64,000 nt of DNA from assembly GCF_027270735.1 (NCBI RefSeq), contig NZ_JAPWIJ010000004.1, forward strand, positions 186,001 to 250,000, written 5' to 3'. Both the position numbers and the translations under genes were made by a program. The DNA is from Rhodococcus ruber. GTDB taxonomy: Bacteria; Actinomycetota; Actinomycetes; Mycobacteriales; Mycobacteriaceae. The notes under the pieces were generated by a model. It saw nothing but the letters and a program-made list of their open reading frames with translations, was not told where the DNA came from and did no database searches. Of the stretch, positions 17,649 to 26,433 are shown piece by piece (positions within the stretch are counted from its first letter, which is position 1; every line of letters starts with the position of its first letter).

Positions 17649-17673
17649 GATTGAAACGTGGTCGGCTGGGTAG
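17649..17673 (+). promoter_or_regulatory. Possible SigF-type promoter of the rsbW-sigF operon
   Basis: GATT at 17649, a 15-base spacer and GGGTAG at 17668-17673 resemble the GNTT/GTTT-N15-GGGTA pattern of SigF/SigB sigma factors. The -35 is imperfect. Such a promoter would make the operon self-activating, as in mycobacteria. Confidence 0.3.
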
Positions 17674-17723
17674 TCTTGCTCGGCAAACGGTAATTCAGTG
17701 CGCGGCGACGATGGGAAGTGCGG

Positions 17724-18155
17724 ATGGCTGGGGTCAGCAAGATCGAAGAACTGGAGCGAGGTTCCGGTGCACCGGTCGAGCTGAGGGTGCGCGCCGAGGC
17801 CGACCAGCTTCCGGTGGTACGCGCCGTGGCAGAAACCCTCGTGGTTCTGAGCGACTTCACGCTCGACGACATCGCCGACGTCAAATTGGTCGTCGACGAA
17901 GTGTGTTCGCAACTGATCAAGGGCTCGGTGGCGGACTCGGAGCTCTCGTGCCTGTTCTCGGTGAGTGACTCCGGAATTCGGATCGTCGTCACGTCCACGT
18001 TGGCTGCCACGTCCGTGCCGAAGAAGGACAGCTTCGGCTGGCACGTTCTGCAAACCCTCACCGACTCCATCGACCTGCGCGCACATGACGCAGGCGACAG
18101 CGATGCGGTTCGCACGGTTGCCATCGACGTGGTCAAGCGGAGGAGCACGATCTAG
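17724..18155 (+). CDS. rsbW: Anti-sigma factor, RsbW/UsfX-like kinase-fold protein
   Basis: Small protein of 143 residues with a degenerate HATPase (Bergerat) fold: AEADQLPVVRAVAETLVVLSDF, then LDDIADVKLVVDEVCSQLI where the ATP-binding helix lies, and DSFGWHVLQTLTDSI near the end. It lies directly before sigF and shares one base with its start, the usual arrangement for an anti-SigF partner that holds the sigma factor inactive until stress. The ATG at 17724 is chosen over a GTG two codons upstream because GGGAAG precedes it. No anti-anti-sigma gene is adjacent. Confidence 0.85.
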   Translation: MAGVSKIEELERGSGAPVELRVRAEADQLPVVRAVAETLVVLSDFTLDDIADVKLVVDEVCSQLIKGSVADSELSCLFSVSDSGIRIVVTSTLAATSVPKKDSFGWHVLQTLTDSIDLRAHDAGDSDAVRTVAIDVVKRRSTI

Positions 18156-18937
18156 TGCCGGTGCACGAACGAAGCACGCGGCGAGAGTCCGACGACTACA
18201 GCGACGTTGTCGCTCTGATTCAGCAGATGCAGGCGCTCGACGAGAATTCACCGCAGCGTCGAGTGCTGCGCGATCGCATCATCACCCGTTGCCTCCCGCT
18301 CGCCGAACACATCGCACGACGCTTCGGCGGTCGTGGAGAAGCCCACGAGGACTTGCTGCAAGTCTCCCGTCTCGGCTTGGTGAACGCAGTCGACAGATTC
18401 GACATCGAGCGCGGATCGGACTTCGTCTCCTTCGCCGTGCCCACGATCATGGGCGAAGCTCGCCGCTACTTCCGCGACGCGGGATGGTCGGTCCGGGTGC
18501 CGCGGCGCATGAAGGAACTGAACTCGATGATCTCTCAGGCGGTGGGCTCGCTGTCGCAGAAGTTGGGTCGAGCTCCCACAGCCAGCGAGATCGCCGTCGA
18601 ACTCGGAATCGATGTCAAGGAAGCGTCACAGGCGCTGCTTGCGCGCAGCGCGTACCAAACCGTGTCGGTCGACTCGGTGGTCAGCGAGGATCGGCTGCCA
18701 CTGATGGACACCCTCGGTGCCGATGATCCCGAACTCGAGAAGATGGAGAGCTACCTCGCCGTGCGGCCCGCGCTCGAGAAGCTCCCGGAGCGAGAGCGTC
18801 GAATCGTCGTGCTCCGATTCTTCGGGTCGATGACTCAGACGCAGATCGCGGAGAAGGTGGGGATTTCGCAGATGCACGTCTCGCGAATCCTGGCTCGTAC
18901 TCTTGCTCAGCTTCGAGAGGATCTCGGCGAGGACTGA
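18155..18937 (+). CDS. sigF: Alternative RNA polymerase sigma factor SigF/SigB family
   Basis: Stress and stationary-phase sigma factor of 260 residues. Regions are visible in order: region 2 (DLLQVSRLGLVNAVDRFD, FAVPTIMGEARRYFRD), region 3 (VPRRMKELNSMISQAVG, ASEIAVELGIDVKEA) and region 4 with a helix-turn-helix (LPERERRIVVLRFFGSMTQ, IAEKVGISQMHVSRIL). The GTG start reuses the last base of the rsbW TAG stop, so translation is coupled to its antagonist. A promoter of the type this family reads (GTTT-N15-GGGTAA) lies upstream of the ectoine genes at about 36.9 kb. Confidence 0.94.
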   Translation: MPVHERSTRRESDDYSDVVALIQQMQALDENSPQRRVLRDRIITRCLPLAEHIARRFGGRGEAHEDLLQVSRLGLVNAVDRFDIERGSDFVSFAVPTIMGEARRYFRDAGWSVRVPRRMKELNSMISQAVGSLSQKLGRAPTASEIAVELGIDVKEASQALLARSAYQTVSVDSVVSEDRLPLMDTLGADDPELEKMESYLAVRPALEKLPERERRIVVLRFFGSMTQTQIAEKVGISQMHVSRILARTLAQLREDLGED

Positions 18938-18950
18938 GCCTGCCTGTGGC

Positions 18951-18956
18951 TAGGCT
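18951..18956 (+). promoter_or_regulatory. -10 element (TAGGCT) of the S9 peptidase gene, leaderless
   Basis: TAGGCT is followed by six bases and the ATG at 18963, leaving no leader. Confidence 0.55.
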
Positions 18957-18962
18957 CGGTGC

Positions 18963-20954
18963 ATGAGCATCTACGACGACGTCGACGAGTACATCGGAGC
19001 CCGGCGGGTGACCGATGTGGCCGTATCCGCCGACTTTTCGCGAGCGGTGATTGCCATTGCTGCACTCGATGATTCGCGGACCGAGTATCGAACGTCGTTG
19101 TGGGAGCTCGACGTCGACGGCGGGTCACCTGCCCGGCGCATCACCCACGGCGAGTGGGGTGAGAGTGCGCCGGTGTTCACCGCCTCCGGCGATCTGTTGT
19201 TCTCGCGCCGATCGAACAAGGACGATCCGGCCAGGCTGTGGGTTCTGCCTGCCGCGGGCGGCGAAGCCCGACTGCTCGAGACGCGATCCGCCGGTCTGAG
19301 CGACATCCGAACTGCCCGTTCCGGATACGGACTCGTGGGGTTCTCGCCGGTGTTCGGCTCGTCGAGTACCGAGGAGGACGACGACGCTCTGCGTACCGAG
19401 CGCACGGCCAACAAGGTGAATGCGATTCTGCATACCGGGGTTCCGGTGCGTTACTGGGATCACGATCTGGGTCCGGCGACGCCACACCTGTTCGTAGGAT
19501 CTGCGGACGGTTCGACAGGACTGCGTGATCTCACCCCGGATGCGCGCACAGGGCTGCACGAAGCAACGTTCGATGTCAGCGCCGACGGATCGTTCGTCGT
19601 GTCCACCTGGATTGTTCCCGGCTCGCTGGGGACCGTGCGGACAGTGCTGGTGCGGATCGAGATCGAGACGGGGGAGCGGACCACCATCGTCGACGATGCC
19701 GATGCAGATCTGGGAGCCCCGGCGATTTCACCCGACTGCGGGTCGGTGGTGTTCGTGCGTGAGTCGATCTCCACCCCCGAGAACGCGCCGCGAATGACTC
19801 TGCAGCGGTACGACTTCGGTGGCTCTACGGTCTCCGATCTCGCGCCGGGTTGGGATCGGTGGCCGAGCGACCCGGTGTGGCTCCCGGACGGCTCGGGATT
19901 GTTGGTGACCGCAGACGACGACGGCCGGTCGCCGATCTTCGTCGTCCGCGACGGCGCGGAACCGCGTCGGCTCACCCAGACGAACGACGCATACACACAT
20001 GTGCACGTGTCCTCGGACGGCACCCGGGTGCTGGCGCTGGCCGCCTCGTATCTGGCTGCGCCGCATCCGGTGTCGATCGACCTGTCCGACGGCACCGTCA
20101 CTGCCCTCGACACCGGTGTCGACCACAGCCCGTTGCCCGGAACTCTCACCGAGATCGACACGATCGTTGCCGACGGTGCCCGGGTACGCGGTTGGCTGGC
20201 ACTGCCGGCCGGGGCATCCGAGCTCGAGCCCGCTCCGTTGCTGCTGTGGGTGCACGGTGGCCCGCTGAGTTCGTGGAACACGTGGTCGTGGCGCTGGAAT
20301 CCGTGGCTGATGGTCGCCCGCGGGTACGCGGTGTTGCTGCCCGATCCGGCGCTGTCCACCGGTTACGGCCAAGAGTTCGTGCAGCGAGGTTGGGGCGCGT
20401 GGGGCAAAGCCCCGTTCACCGACCTGATGGCGCTGACCGACGTTGCCGCCGCACGGCCCGATATCGACGACACCCGCACCGCAGCCATGGGCGGGTCCTT
20501 CGGCGGGTACATGGCCAACTGGATCGCGGGCCACACCGATCGGTTCGACGCCGTGGTCACCCATGCGAGTCTGTGGGCTCTCGATCAGTTCGGACCGACG
20601 ACGGACGCGCCGTGGTACTGGGCGCGGGAGATGTCTCCTGAGATGGCCGTGGAGAATTCCCCACACCTGTTCGTGGCGGACATAGCAACGCCGATGCTGG
20701 TGATCCACGGCGACAAGGACTATCGCGTGCCGATCGGCGAGGGCCTGCGGCTGTGGTACGAGCTGCTCAGCGAGTCGGGTCTGCCGGCCGACGACGAGGG
20801 CAACACCGAGCATCGATTCCTCTACTTCCCCGCCGAGAACCACTGGATCCTGAGTCCTCAGCACGCGAAGGTCTGGTACGAGGTCGTGCTGGCTTTTCTG
20901 GCGCAGCACGTGCTGGGCGAGAGCGCGTCGATGCCGCGAATCCTCGGCCACTAG
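18963..20954 (+). CDS. S9 (prolyl oligopeptidase) family serine peptidase
   Basis: Peptidase of 663 residues. Residues 1 to about 390 form a beta-propeller that gates small peptides. The C-terminal alpha/beta-hydrolase domain carries the nucleophile serine in GGSFGGYMANW, the aspartate in HGDKDYRVP and the histidine in PAENHWIL, which is a complete triad. The oxyanion segment is WVHGGPLSSWNTW. There is no signal peptide, so it probably acts in the cytoplasm as an acylaminoacyl- or dipeptidyl-peptidase. Its TAG stop provides the first bases of the valS -10 element. Exact cleavage preference cannot be read from the sequence. Confidence 0.9.
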   Translation: MSIYDDVDEYIGARRVTDVAVSADFSRAVIAIAALDDSRTEYRTSLWELDVDGGSPARRITHGEWGESAPVFTASGDLLFSRRSNKDDPARLWVLPAAGGEARLLETRSAGLSDIRTARSGYGLVGFSPVFGSSSTEEDDDALRTERTANKVNAILHTGVPVRYWDHDLGPATPHLFVGSADGSTGLRDLTPDARTGLHEATFDVSADGSFVVSTWIVPGSLGTVRTVLVRIEIETGERTTIVDDADADLGAPAISPDCGSVVFVRESISTPENAPRMTLQRYDFGGSTVSDLAPGWDRWPSDPVWLPDGSGLLVTADDDGRSPIFVVRDGAEPRRLTQTNDAYTHVHVSSDGTRVLALAASYLAAPHPVSIDLSDGTVTALDTGVDHSPLPGTLTEIDTIVADGARVRGWLALPAGASELEPAPLLLWVHGGPLSSWNTWSWRWNPWLMVARGYAVLLPDPALSTGYGQEFVQRGWGAWGKAPFTDLMALTDVAAARPDIDDTRTAAMGGSFGGYMANWIAGHTDRFDAVVTHASLWALDQFGPTTDAPWYWAREMSPEMAVENSPHLFVADIATPMLVIHGDKDYRVPIGEGLRLWYELLSESGLPADDEGNTEHRFLYFPAENHWILSPQHAKVWYEVVLAFLAQHVLGESASMPRILGH

Positions 20955-20957
20955 AAT
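20952..20957 (+). promoter_or_regulatory. -10 element (TAGAAT) of valS, leaderless
   Basis: TAGAAT begins with the TAG stop codon of the upstream peptidase gene. Six bases separate it from the GTG start of valS. Confidence 0.6.
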
Positions 20958-20963
20958 CGCCGC

Positions 20964-23633
20964 GTGACCAGTTCCGTGCCAGAGACACCCGACAATCCAG
21001 CAGACCGCTTGCCCAAGAACTGGGACCCGAGCGAGGTAGAGGCCGAGCTGTACCGTTCCTGGGTCGACGCCGGGTACTTCGAGGCCGACGCCACCAGCGG
21101 CAAGCCGCCGTACTCCATCGTGCTGCCTCCGCCGAACGTCACCGGCAGCCTGCACATGGGGCATGCTCTGGATCACACACTGATGGACGCGCTGAGCCGC
21201 CGCAAGCGGATGCTCGGGTACGAGGTGCTGTGGCTACCGGGCATGGACCACGCGGGCATCGCCACGCAGACCGTGGTGGAAAAGCAGCTCGCCGCAGACG
21301 GCAAGACCAAGGAAGAGTTCGGCCGCGAGCTGTTCATCGACAAGGTCTGGGACTGGAAGCGCGAATCCGGCGGGACCATCGGCGGGCAGATGCGACGCAT
21401 CGGCGACGGTGTCGATTGGAGCCGCGAGCGGTTCACCATGGACGACGGTCTGTCCGAGGCCGTGCAGACCATGTTCAAGCGAATGTTCGACGACGGCTTG
21501 ATCTATCGCGCGGAGCGGCTCGTCAACTGGTCCCCGGTGCTGCAGACCGCCATTTCCGACATCGAGGTCAAGTTCGAGGATGTCGAGGGCGAACTCGTCT
21601 CGCTCCGTTACGGCTCCCTCGACGATTCCGAGCCGCACGTGATCGTCGCGACCACGCGAGTGGAAACGATGCTCGGCGACACCGCAGTGGCGGTGCACCC
21701 CGACGACGAGAGATACAAGGCTCTGGTCGGCACCACCCTCGAGCACCCGTTCACCGGTCGGCAGATCCCGATCATCGCCGACGACTACGTCGATCCCGAA
21801 TTCGGCACGGGCGCAGTGAAGATCACCCCGGCACACGACCCCAACGACTTCGAGATGGGTGTGCGGCACTCGCTGCCGATGCCGTCGATCATGGACAAGG
21901 CTGGCCGAATCACGGACACCGGAACACAATTCGACGGCATGGACCGCTTCGAGGCGCGCGTCAAGGTCCGTGAAGCTCTGGCCGAACAGGGCCGCGTGGT
22001 CGCCGAGAAGCGTCCCTACCTGCACAGCGTCGGACACTCCGAGCGCAGCGGCGAGCCCATCGAACCGCGGCTGTCCCTGCAGTGGTGGGTCAAGGTCGAC
22101 GGCCTCGCGAAAGCCGCCGGTGACGCAGTGCGCAACGGCGATACCGTCATTCACCCCAAGAGTCAGGAACCACGCTGGTTCGCCTGGGTCGACAACATGC
22201 ACGATTGGTGCATCTCGCGCCAGTTGTGGTGGGGACATCGGATTCCGATCTGGTACGGACCCGACGGCGAGACCGTTTGCCTCGGACCGGGAGAGAGCGC
22301 ACCCGAGGGCTGGGAGCAGGATCCAGACGTCCTCGACACCTGGTTCTCGTCCGGCCTCTGGCCTTTCTCGACGATGGGGTGGCCGGAAGCCACTGCTGAT
22401 CTCGAGAAGTTCTATCCCACCGGCGTTCTCGTCACCGGGTACGACATCCTCTTCTTCTGGGTCGCCCGCATGATGATGTTCGGCACCTACGTCGGAGCCG
22501 ACGACGCGATTACCGCGGGCAAGCAAGGGCCGCAGGTTCCGTTCCGAGATGTCTTCCTGCACGGATTGATTCGCGACCAGTACGGCAAGAAGATGTCCAA
22601 GTCGCGTGGCAATGGAATCGATCCGCTCGATTGGGTCGACCGGTTCGGTGCGGATGCGCTGCGCTTCACGCTCGCTCGCGGTGCCAACCCGGGCGCGGAC
22701 ATGTCGGTCGGTGAGGACCACGCGCAGTCCTCGCGCAACTTCGCGAACAAGCTGTTCAACGCCACCAAGTTCGCCCTGATGAACGGTGCGGCACCGGCAG
22801 ACCTACCCCCGCGAGCCCAGCTGACCGACGCCGACCGGTGGATCCTGGACAGGCTCGAACAGGTTCGTGCAGAAGTGGATTCGGCCTTCGATCGCTACGA
22901 GTTCAGCAAGGCCTGCGAGGCGCTCTACCACTTCGCCTGGGACGAGGTCTGCGATTGGTACCTCGAGATCGCCAAGGTCCAGTTCGCCGACGAATCCATC
23001 GCCGCCACTACGCGCGGAGTGCTCGGAAACGTGCTCGACGCGTTGCTGCGCCTGCTGCATCCGGTCATTCCGTTCGTCACCGAGACGCTGTGGAAGGTGC
23101 TCACCGGCGGCGAGTCCCTGGTGATCGCGGAGTGGCCCGCCCCTGCCGCGGATTCTCTCGATCACGTTGCGGCACAACGGATCGTAGACATGCAGCGACT
23201 GATCACCGAAGTCCGCCGGTTCCGCAGCGATCAGGGGCTCAAGCCCTCGCAGAAGGTCGCGGCCCGCATCGTCGGCGTATCCGAGGCGGATCTGGACGGG
23301 CAGATTTCGGCGGTCACCGCGCTGGCCCGACTGACCGAACCGGCCGAGGACTTCGCGGCCACGGCGTCGGTGGAGGTGCGACTGAGCAAAGCGACTGTGG
23401 TCGTCGAACTGGACACCTCGGGCACCGTCGACCTGGTCGCCGAACGCGCTCGACTCGTCAAGGATCTCGCCGCCGCCGAGAAGGAGTTGGCGCAGACCAC
23501 CGGCAAGCTCGGTAACGAGGCGTTCCTTGCGAAGGCCCCGGATGCTGTGGTGGACAAGATCAGAACGCGACAGTCCATCGCGCAGGAAGAAATCGCCCGG
23601 ATCACCGCGCGCATCGAATCGATGGGGAACTAA
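20964..23633 (+). CDS. valS: Valyl-tRNA synthetase
   Basis: Class I aminoacyl-tRNA synthetase of 889 residues charging tRNA-Val. The HIGH-type signature is [12 protein letters not shown] near residue 60 and the KMSKS signature is [17 protein letters not shown]. Between them lies the editing (CP1) domain that hydrolyses misacylated threonyl-tRNA, including [13 protein letters not shown] and [16 protein letters not shown]. An anticodon-binding domain and a C-terminal coiled coil ([20 protein letters not shown]) follow. The GTG at 20964 sits six bases after TAGAAT, indicating a leaderless message. folC begins immediately after the stop. Confidence 0.98.
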   Translation: MTSSVPETPDNPADRLPKNWDPSEVEAELYRSWVDAGYFEADATSGKPPYSIVLPPPNVTGSLHMGHALDHTLMDALSRRKRMLGYEVLWLPGMDHAGIATQTVVEKQLAADGKTKEEFGRELFIDKVWDWKRESGGTIGGQMRRIGDGVDWSRERFTMDDGLSEAVQTMFKRMFDDGLIYRAERLVNWSPVLQTAISDIEVKFEDVEGELVSLRYGSLDDSEPHVIVATTRVETMLGDTAVAVHPDDERYKALVGTTLEHPFTGRQIPIIADDYVDPEFGTGAVKITPAHDPNDFEMGVRHSLPMPSIMDKAGRITDTGTQFDGMDRFEARVKVREALAEQGRVVAEKRPYLHSVGHSERSGEPIEPRLSLQWWVKVDGLAKAAGDAVRNGDTVIHPKSQEPRWFAWVDNMHDWCISRQLWWGHRIPIWYGPDGETVCLGPGESAPEGWEQDPDVLDTWFSSGLWPFSTMGWPEATADLEKFYPTGVLVTGYDILFFWVARMMMFGTYVGADDAITAGKQGPQVPFRDVFLHGLIRDQYGKKMSKSRGNGIDPLDWVDRFGADALRFTLARGANPGADMSVGEDHAQSSRNFANKLFNATKFALMNGAAPADLPPRAQLTDADRWILDRLEQVRAEVDSAFDRYEFSKACEALYHFAWDEVCDWYLEIAKVQFADESIAATTRGVLGNVLDALLRLLHPVIPFVTETLWKVLTGGESLVIAEWPAPAADSLDHVAAQRIVDMQRLITEVRRFRSDQGLKPSQKVAARIVGVSEADLDGQISAVTALARLTEPAEDFAATASVEVRLSKATVVVELDTSGTVDLVAERARLVKDLAAAEKELAQTTGKLGNEAFLAKAPDAVVDKIRTRQSIAQEEIARITARIESMGN

Positions 23634-25064
23634 GTGACCGAGCCCGACGACGCACTGCCGACGCCGCCGCCGAGTCCGGTCGATCTCGCCGAGCTGGCGC
23701 TGGTCGAGGCCGAGCTCGACAAGCGTTGGGGAGAAACGAAGATCGAGCCGTCGACGGATCGAATCTCGGCGCTGATGGACCTGCTCGGTTCGCCGCAGAA
23801 GGCGTACCCGTCGATTCATGTGGCCGGCACCAACGGCAAGACCTCGGTCACGCGCATGATCGATGCGCTGCTCACTGCCTTCCACCGACGCACGGGCCGC
23901 ACCACCAGCCCGCACCTGCAGATGGCGACCGAGCGGATCAGCGTCGACGGGCGGCCCATCTCTCCGCGGCTCTACGTCGACACCTACAACGAGATCGCAC
24001 CGTTCGTCGAGATGATCGACGCGCAGTCCGAGGCCGCGGGCGGACCGCGGATGAGCAAGTTCGAGGTGGTCACGGCAATGGCGTTCGCAGCGTTCGCCGA
24101 GGCTCCGGTGGAGGTTGCCGTCATCGAGGTCGGTCTCGGCGGACGCTGGGACGCCACCAACGTCGTCGAGGGTGAAGTCGCTGTGATCACCCCGATCGGT
24201 CTCGATCACGTCGAATTTCTCGGCGACGATCTCGCGACGATCGCGGGGGAGAAGGCGGGGATCATCAAGAAGGCACCGGAATCGCTCGTGCCGCGGGACA
24301 CCGTAGCGATCCTGGCGCAGCAGAAGCCCGAGGTATCGGATGTTCTGCTGCGGGCGGCGGTGCAGGCAGACGCTGCGGTGGCGCGGGCGGGATCGGAATT
24401 CACCGTGCTCGGCAGACAGATTGCGGTGGGCGGTCAGCAACTGGAACTGCAGGGACTCGGCGGGGTCTACACCGACATCTTTCTTCCGTTGCACGGCGAA
24501 CATCAGGCTCACAATGCGTCTCTCGCGCTGGCGGCGGTCGAGGCGTTCTTCGGTGCCGGCCCGGATCGTCAGCTCGATCAGGACACCGTCCGCGCCGCAT
24601 TCGCGACGATCGTCAATCCTGGGAGACTCGAGCGGGTCCGCAATGCCCCCACTGTGTTCCTGGACGCCGCACACAATCCGCACGGAGCCGCAGCCCTCGC
24701 CGCCGCCCTCAACGACGAGTTCGATTTCCGCAAATTGGTCGGCGTCGTCAGCGTCATGGCCGACAAAGACGTCGGAGCCATTCTCGACGAACTGGAGCCG
24801 GTCTTCGACGACATCGTCGTCACCCACAACGGGTCGGCGCGGGCGATGGATGTGGACGCATTGGCCGACATCGCCGTGGCCAAGTTCGGCGACGAACGCG
24901 TCGTGGTGGCGTCTACCCTGCCCGATGCCCTCGAGACAGCCATCGGCCTGGCCGAGGAAGTCGCCGAGCCGGGAGAAGCAGTCTCCGGTGCCGGAGTCGT
25001 CGTCACCGGATCCGTGGTGACCGTCGGCGCAGCTCGCACTCTGTTCGGAAAGGACCCCGCGTGA
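23634..25064 (+). CDS. folC: Bifunctional folylpolyglutamate synthase / dihydrofolate synthase
   Basis: Mur-ligase-fold enzyme of 476 residues that adds glutamate to dihydropteroate and then extends the folate gamma-glutamyl tail. The P-loop is AGTNGKTSVTRM. Other family segments are SPHLQMATERISVDG, EVGLGGRWDATNVV, LDHVEFLGDDLATIAGEKAGIIK and LDAAHNPHGAAAL. The GTG start follows the valS TAA with no gap, and the stop overlaps the next gene (GTGA), so valS-folC-DUF4233 form one unit. Confidence 0.96.
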   Translation: MTEPDDALPTPPPSPVDLAELALVEAELDKRWGETKIEPSTDRISALMDLLGSPQKAYPSIHVAGTNGKTSVTRMIDALLTAFHRRTGRTTSPHLQMATERISVDGRPISPRLYVDTYNEIAPFVEMIDAQSEAAGGPRMSKFEVVTAMAFAAFAEAPVEVAVIEVGLGGRWDATNVVEGEVAVITPIGLDHVEFLGDDLATIAGEKAGIIKKAPESLVPRDTVAILAQQKPEVSDVLLRAAVQADAAVARAGSEFTVLGRQIAVGGQQLELQGLGGVYTDIFLPLHGEHQAHNASLALAAVEAFFGAGPDRQLDQDTVRAAFATIVNPGRLERVRNAPTVFLDAAHNPHGAAALAAALNDEFDFRKLVGVVSVMADKDVGAILDELEPVFDDIVVTHNGSARAMDVDALADIAVAKFGDERVVVASTLPDALETAIGLAEEVAEPGEAVSGAGVVVTGSVVTVGAARTLFGKDPA

Positions 25065-25450
25065 GCGAGCCAGAGTTCGGACCACCCACGAACGACCCGT
25101 GGAAGGGCTTCCGCGGCGTCGTGGCGGGAACCCTCGTCCTCGAAGCCATCGTGACACTGCTGGCGTTGCCGGTGGTGGCGACCCTCGGCGGCGGTGCGAC
25201 CTGGTTCTCGACGACGTACATCGTGGCGCTGGCCGTCGTGATGATTCTCGCTGCCGGCAAGCAGGGGGAGCCGTGGGCGATGAAGCTGAATCTGATTCTC
25301 CAGCTGTTCGTGCTGGCCGGGGCCGTATTTCACCTCTCGATCGGTGCGGTCGGCCTGATCTTCATCGCGGTCTGGCTGTATCTGCTCTACCTGCGCCGGG
25401 ACATCACCGAACGGATCCGGCGCGGAATGCTGCCGGGGCAGCGGGACTGA
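25061..25450 (+). CDS. DUF4233 family membrane protein
   Basis: Small integral membrane protein of 129 residues with about four hydrophobic segments ([66 protein letters not shown]) and a basic C-terminus. Proteins of this length at this position between folC and ndk are conserved in actinobacteria and carry only the DUF4233 label. The GTG overlaps the folC stop. I know no function for the family. Confidence 0.88.
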   Translation: MSEPEFGPPTNDPWKGFRGVVAGTLVLEAIVTLLALPVVATLGGGATWFSTTYIVALAVVMILAAGKQGEPWAMKLNLILQLFVLAGAVFHLSIGAVGLIFIAVWLYLLYLRRDITERIRRGMLPGQRD

Positions 25451-25504
25451 CCGGGATCGCGCCTGTTCGGGCGATGCGGCGCGCGAAGCTGCGATGGGGT
25501 CCAC

Positions 25505-25510
25505 TACTGT
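25505..25510 (+). promoter_or_regulatory. -10 element (TACTGT) of ndk, leaderless
   Basis: TACTGT ends seven bases before the GTG at 25518, which supports that GTG as both first transcribed base and start codon. Confidence 0.5.
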
Positions 25511-25517
25511 CGTCGAC

Positions 25518-25931
25518 GTGACCGACCGCACCCTTGTACTGATCAAGCCCGACGGAGTTGCCCGGCGTTACGTAGGAGAGATCCTCGGCCGCGTGGAGAA
25601 GAAGGGTCTGAGCATCGTCGCACTCGAGCTCAAGACCGTCTCCCGTGAACTGGCCTCGGCTCACTACGCGGAGCACGAGAGCAAGCCGTTCTTCCCCGAC
25701 CTTCTCGAGTTCATCACGTCCGGACCGGTCGTGGCCGCAGTTCTCGAAGGCCCCCGTGCCATCGCCGCCTTCCGGCAGATCGCCGGTGGCACCGACCCTG
25801 TGGCCAAGGCGGTCCCCGGCACCATCCGCGGTGACCTCGCCCTCGACGGTCAGCAGAACCTGGTGCACGGGTCGGATTCCGTGGAGTCGGCCGAGCGCGA
25901 GATCGCACTCTGGTTCCCCGGCCTGGTCTGA
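25518..25931 (+). CDS. ndk: Nucleoside diphosphate kinase
   Basis: Enzyme of 137 residues that moves the gamma-phosphate of ATP to other nucleoside diphosphates through a phosphohistidine. The protein opens with [16 protein letters not shown], the standard N-terminus, and has the active-site histidine in [18 protein letters not shown] 25518 is preferred over an in-frame ATG eight codons upstream because it gives the family N-terminus and sits at leaderless distance from TACTGT. A hairpin at 25971-26011 closes the unit. Confidence 0.96.
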   Translation: MTDRTLVLIKPDGVARRYVGEILGRVEKKGLSIVALELKTVSRELASAHYAEHESKPFFPDLLEFITSGPVVAAVLEGPRAIAAFRQIAGGTDPVAKAVPGTIRGDLALDGQQNLVHGSDSVESAEREIALWFPGLV

Positions 25932-26433
25932 CGGTTCCACTTTTCGCCAGCACAGTCACGTTCGCGCGCAGCCACGCCGCATCCGCTCGGTACCGATCGG
26001 TGCGGCGTGGCGAGTACGCATCATCGCGTGTGGGATACTCGACGGAGATCGACTCCACTGCACGAGTACGTACAGGTTTCACGCTCCACCGAAGTCAAGG
26101 CTTCACCGAAGTTCGCTAGACCGGTGTCGTGGATTCGATCGGATGACTGTCGTCTATCCGCTGCCCGTCATCGCAGATGCTCGAACGAGAGACAGGCTCG
26201 TTCGCGTTCTTGCTTGATGATCAGGCGCTCGGATCGCCGGGACACCACCATCCAGCCAGGCACTGCACACACAGTCGACGACCACCGAGAACTCCGAAGT
26301 GGTCATCGGTTCGAGTGCGGAGCGAGACAGAACAGCTGACGTCCAACCCGACGTGAGTACACAAGGATGGCCCTCGCGTGGCCGCGTCACACCCGACATC
26401 GGATGAACGCGCCCGGGGGCCCGAGGAGACTAC
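25932..26433 (+). promoter_or_regulatory. Long intergenic region upstream of rne
   Basis: These 502 bases hold no convincing gene. They contain the ndk terminator hairpin at 25971-26011 and, beyond it, about 420 bases that must include the rne promoter and a leader. RNase E genes are known to be autoregulated through long leaders in proteobacteria, so a structured leader here is plausible. I could not pick one promoter with confidence. Confidence 0.5.
25971..26011 (+). terminator. Terminator-like hairpin after ndk
   Basis: An 11-bp perfect stem, GCCACGCCGCA with TGCGGCGTGGC, encloses 19 bases that can pair further. It lies 39 bases after the ndk stop. No T-tract follows. Confidence 0.7.

Noticed and set aside
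21234-25157. Long minus-strand open frames opposite valS and folC
   Set aside because: Same shadow effect; the plus-strand genes are unambiguous and tightly packed.
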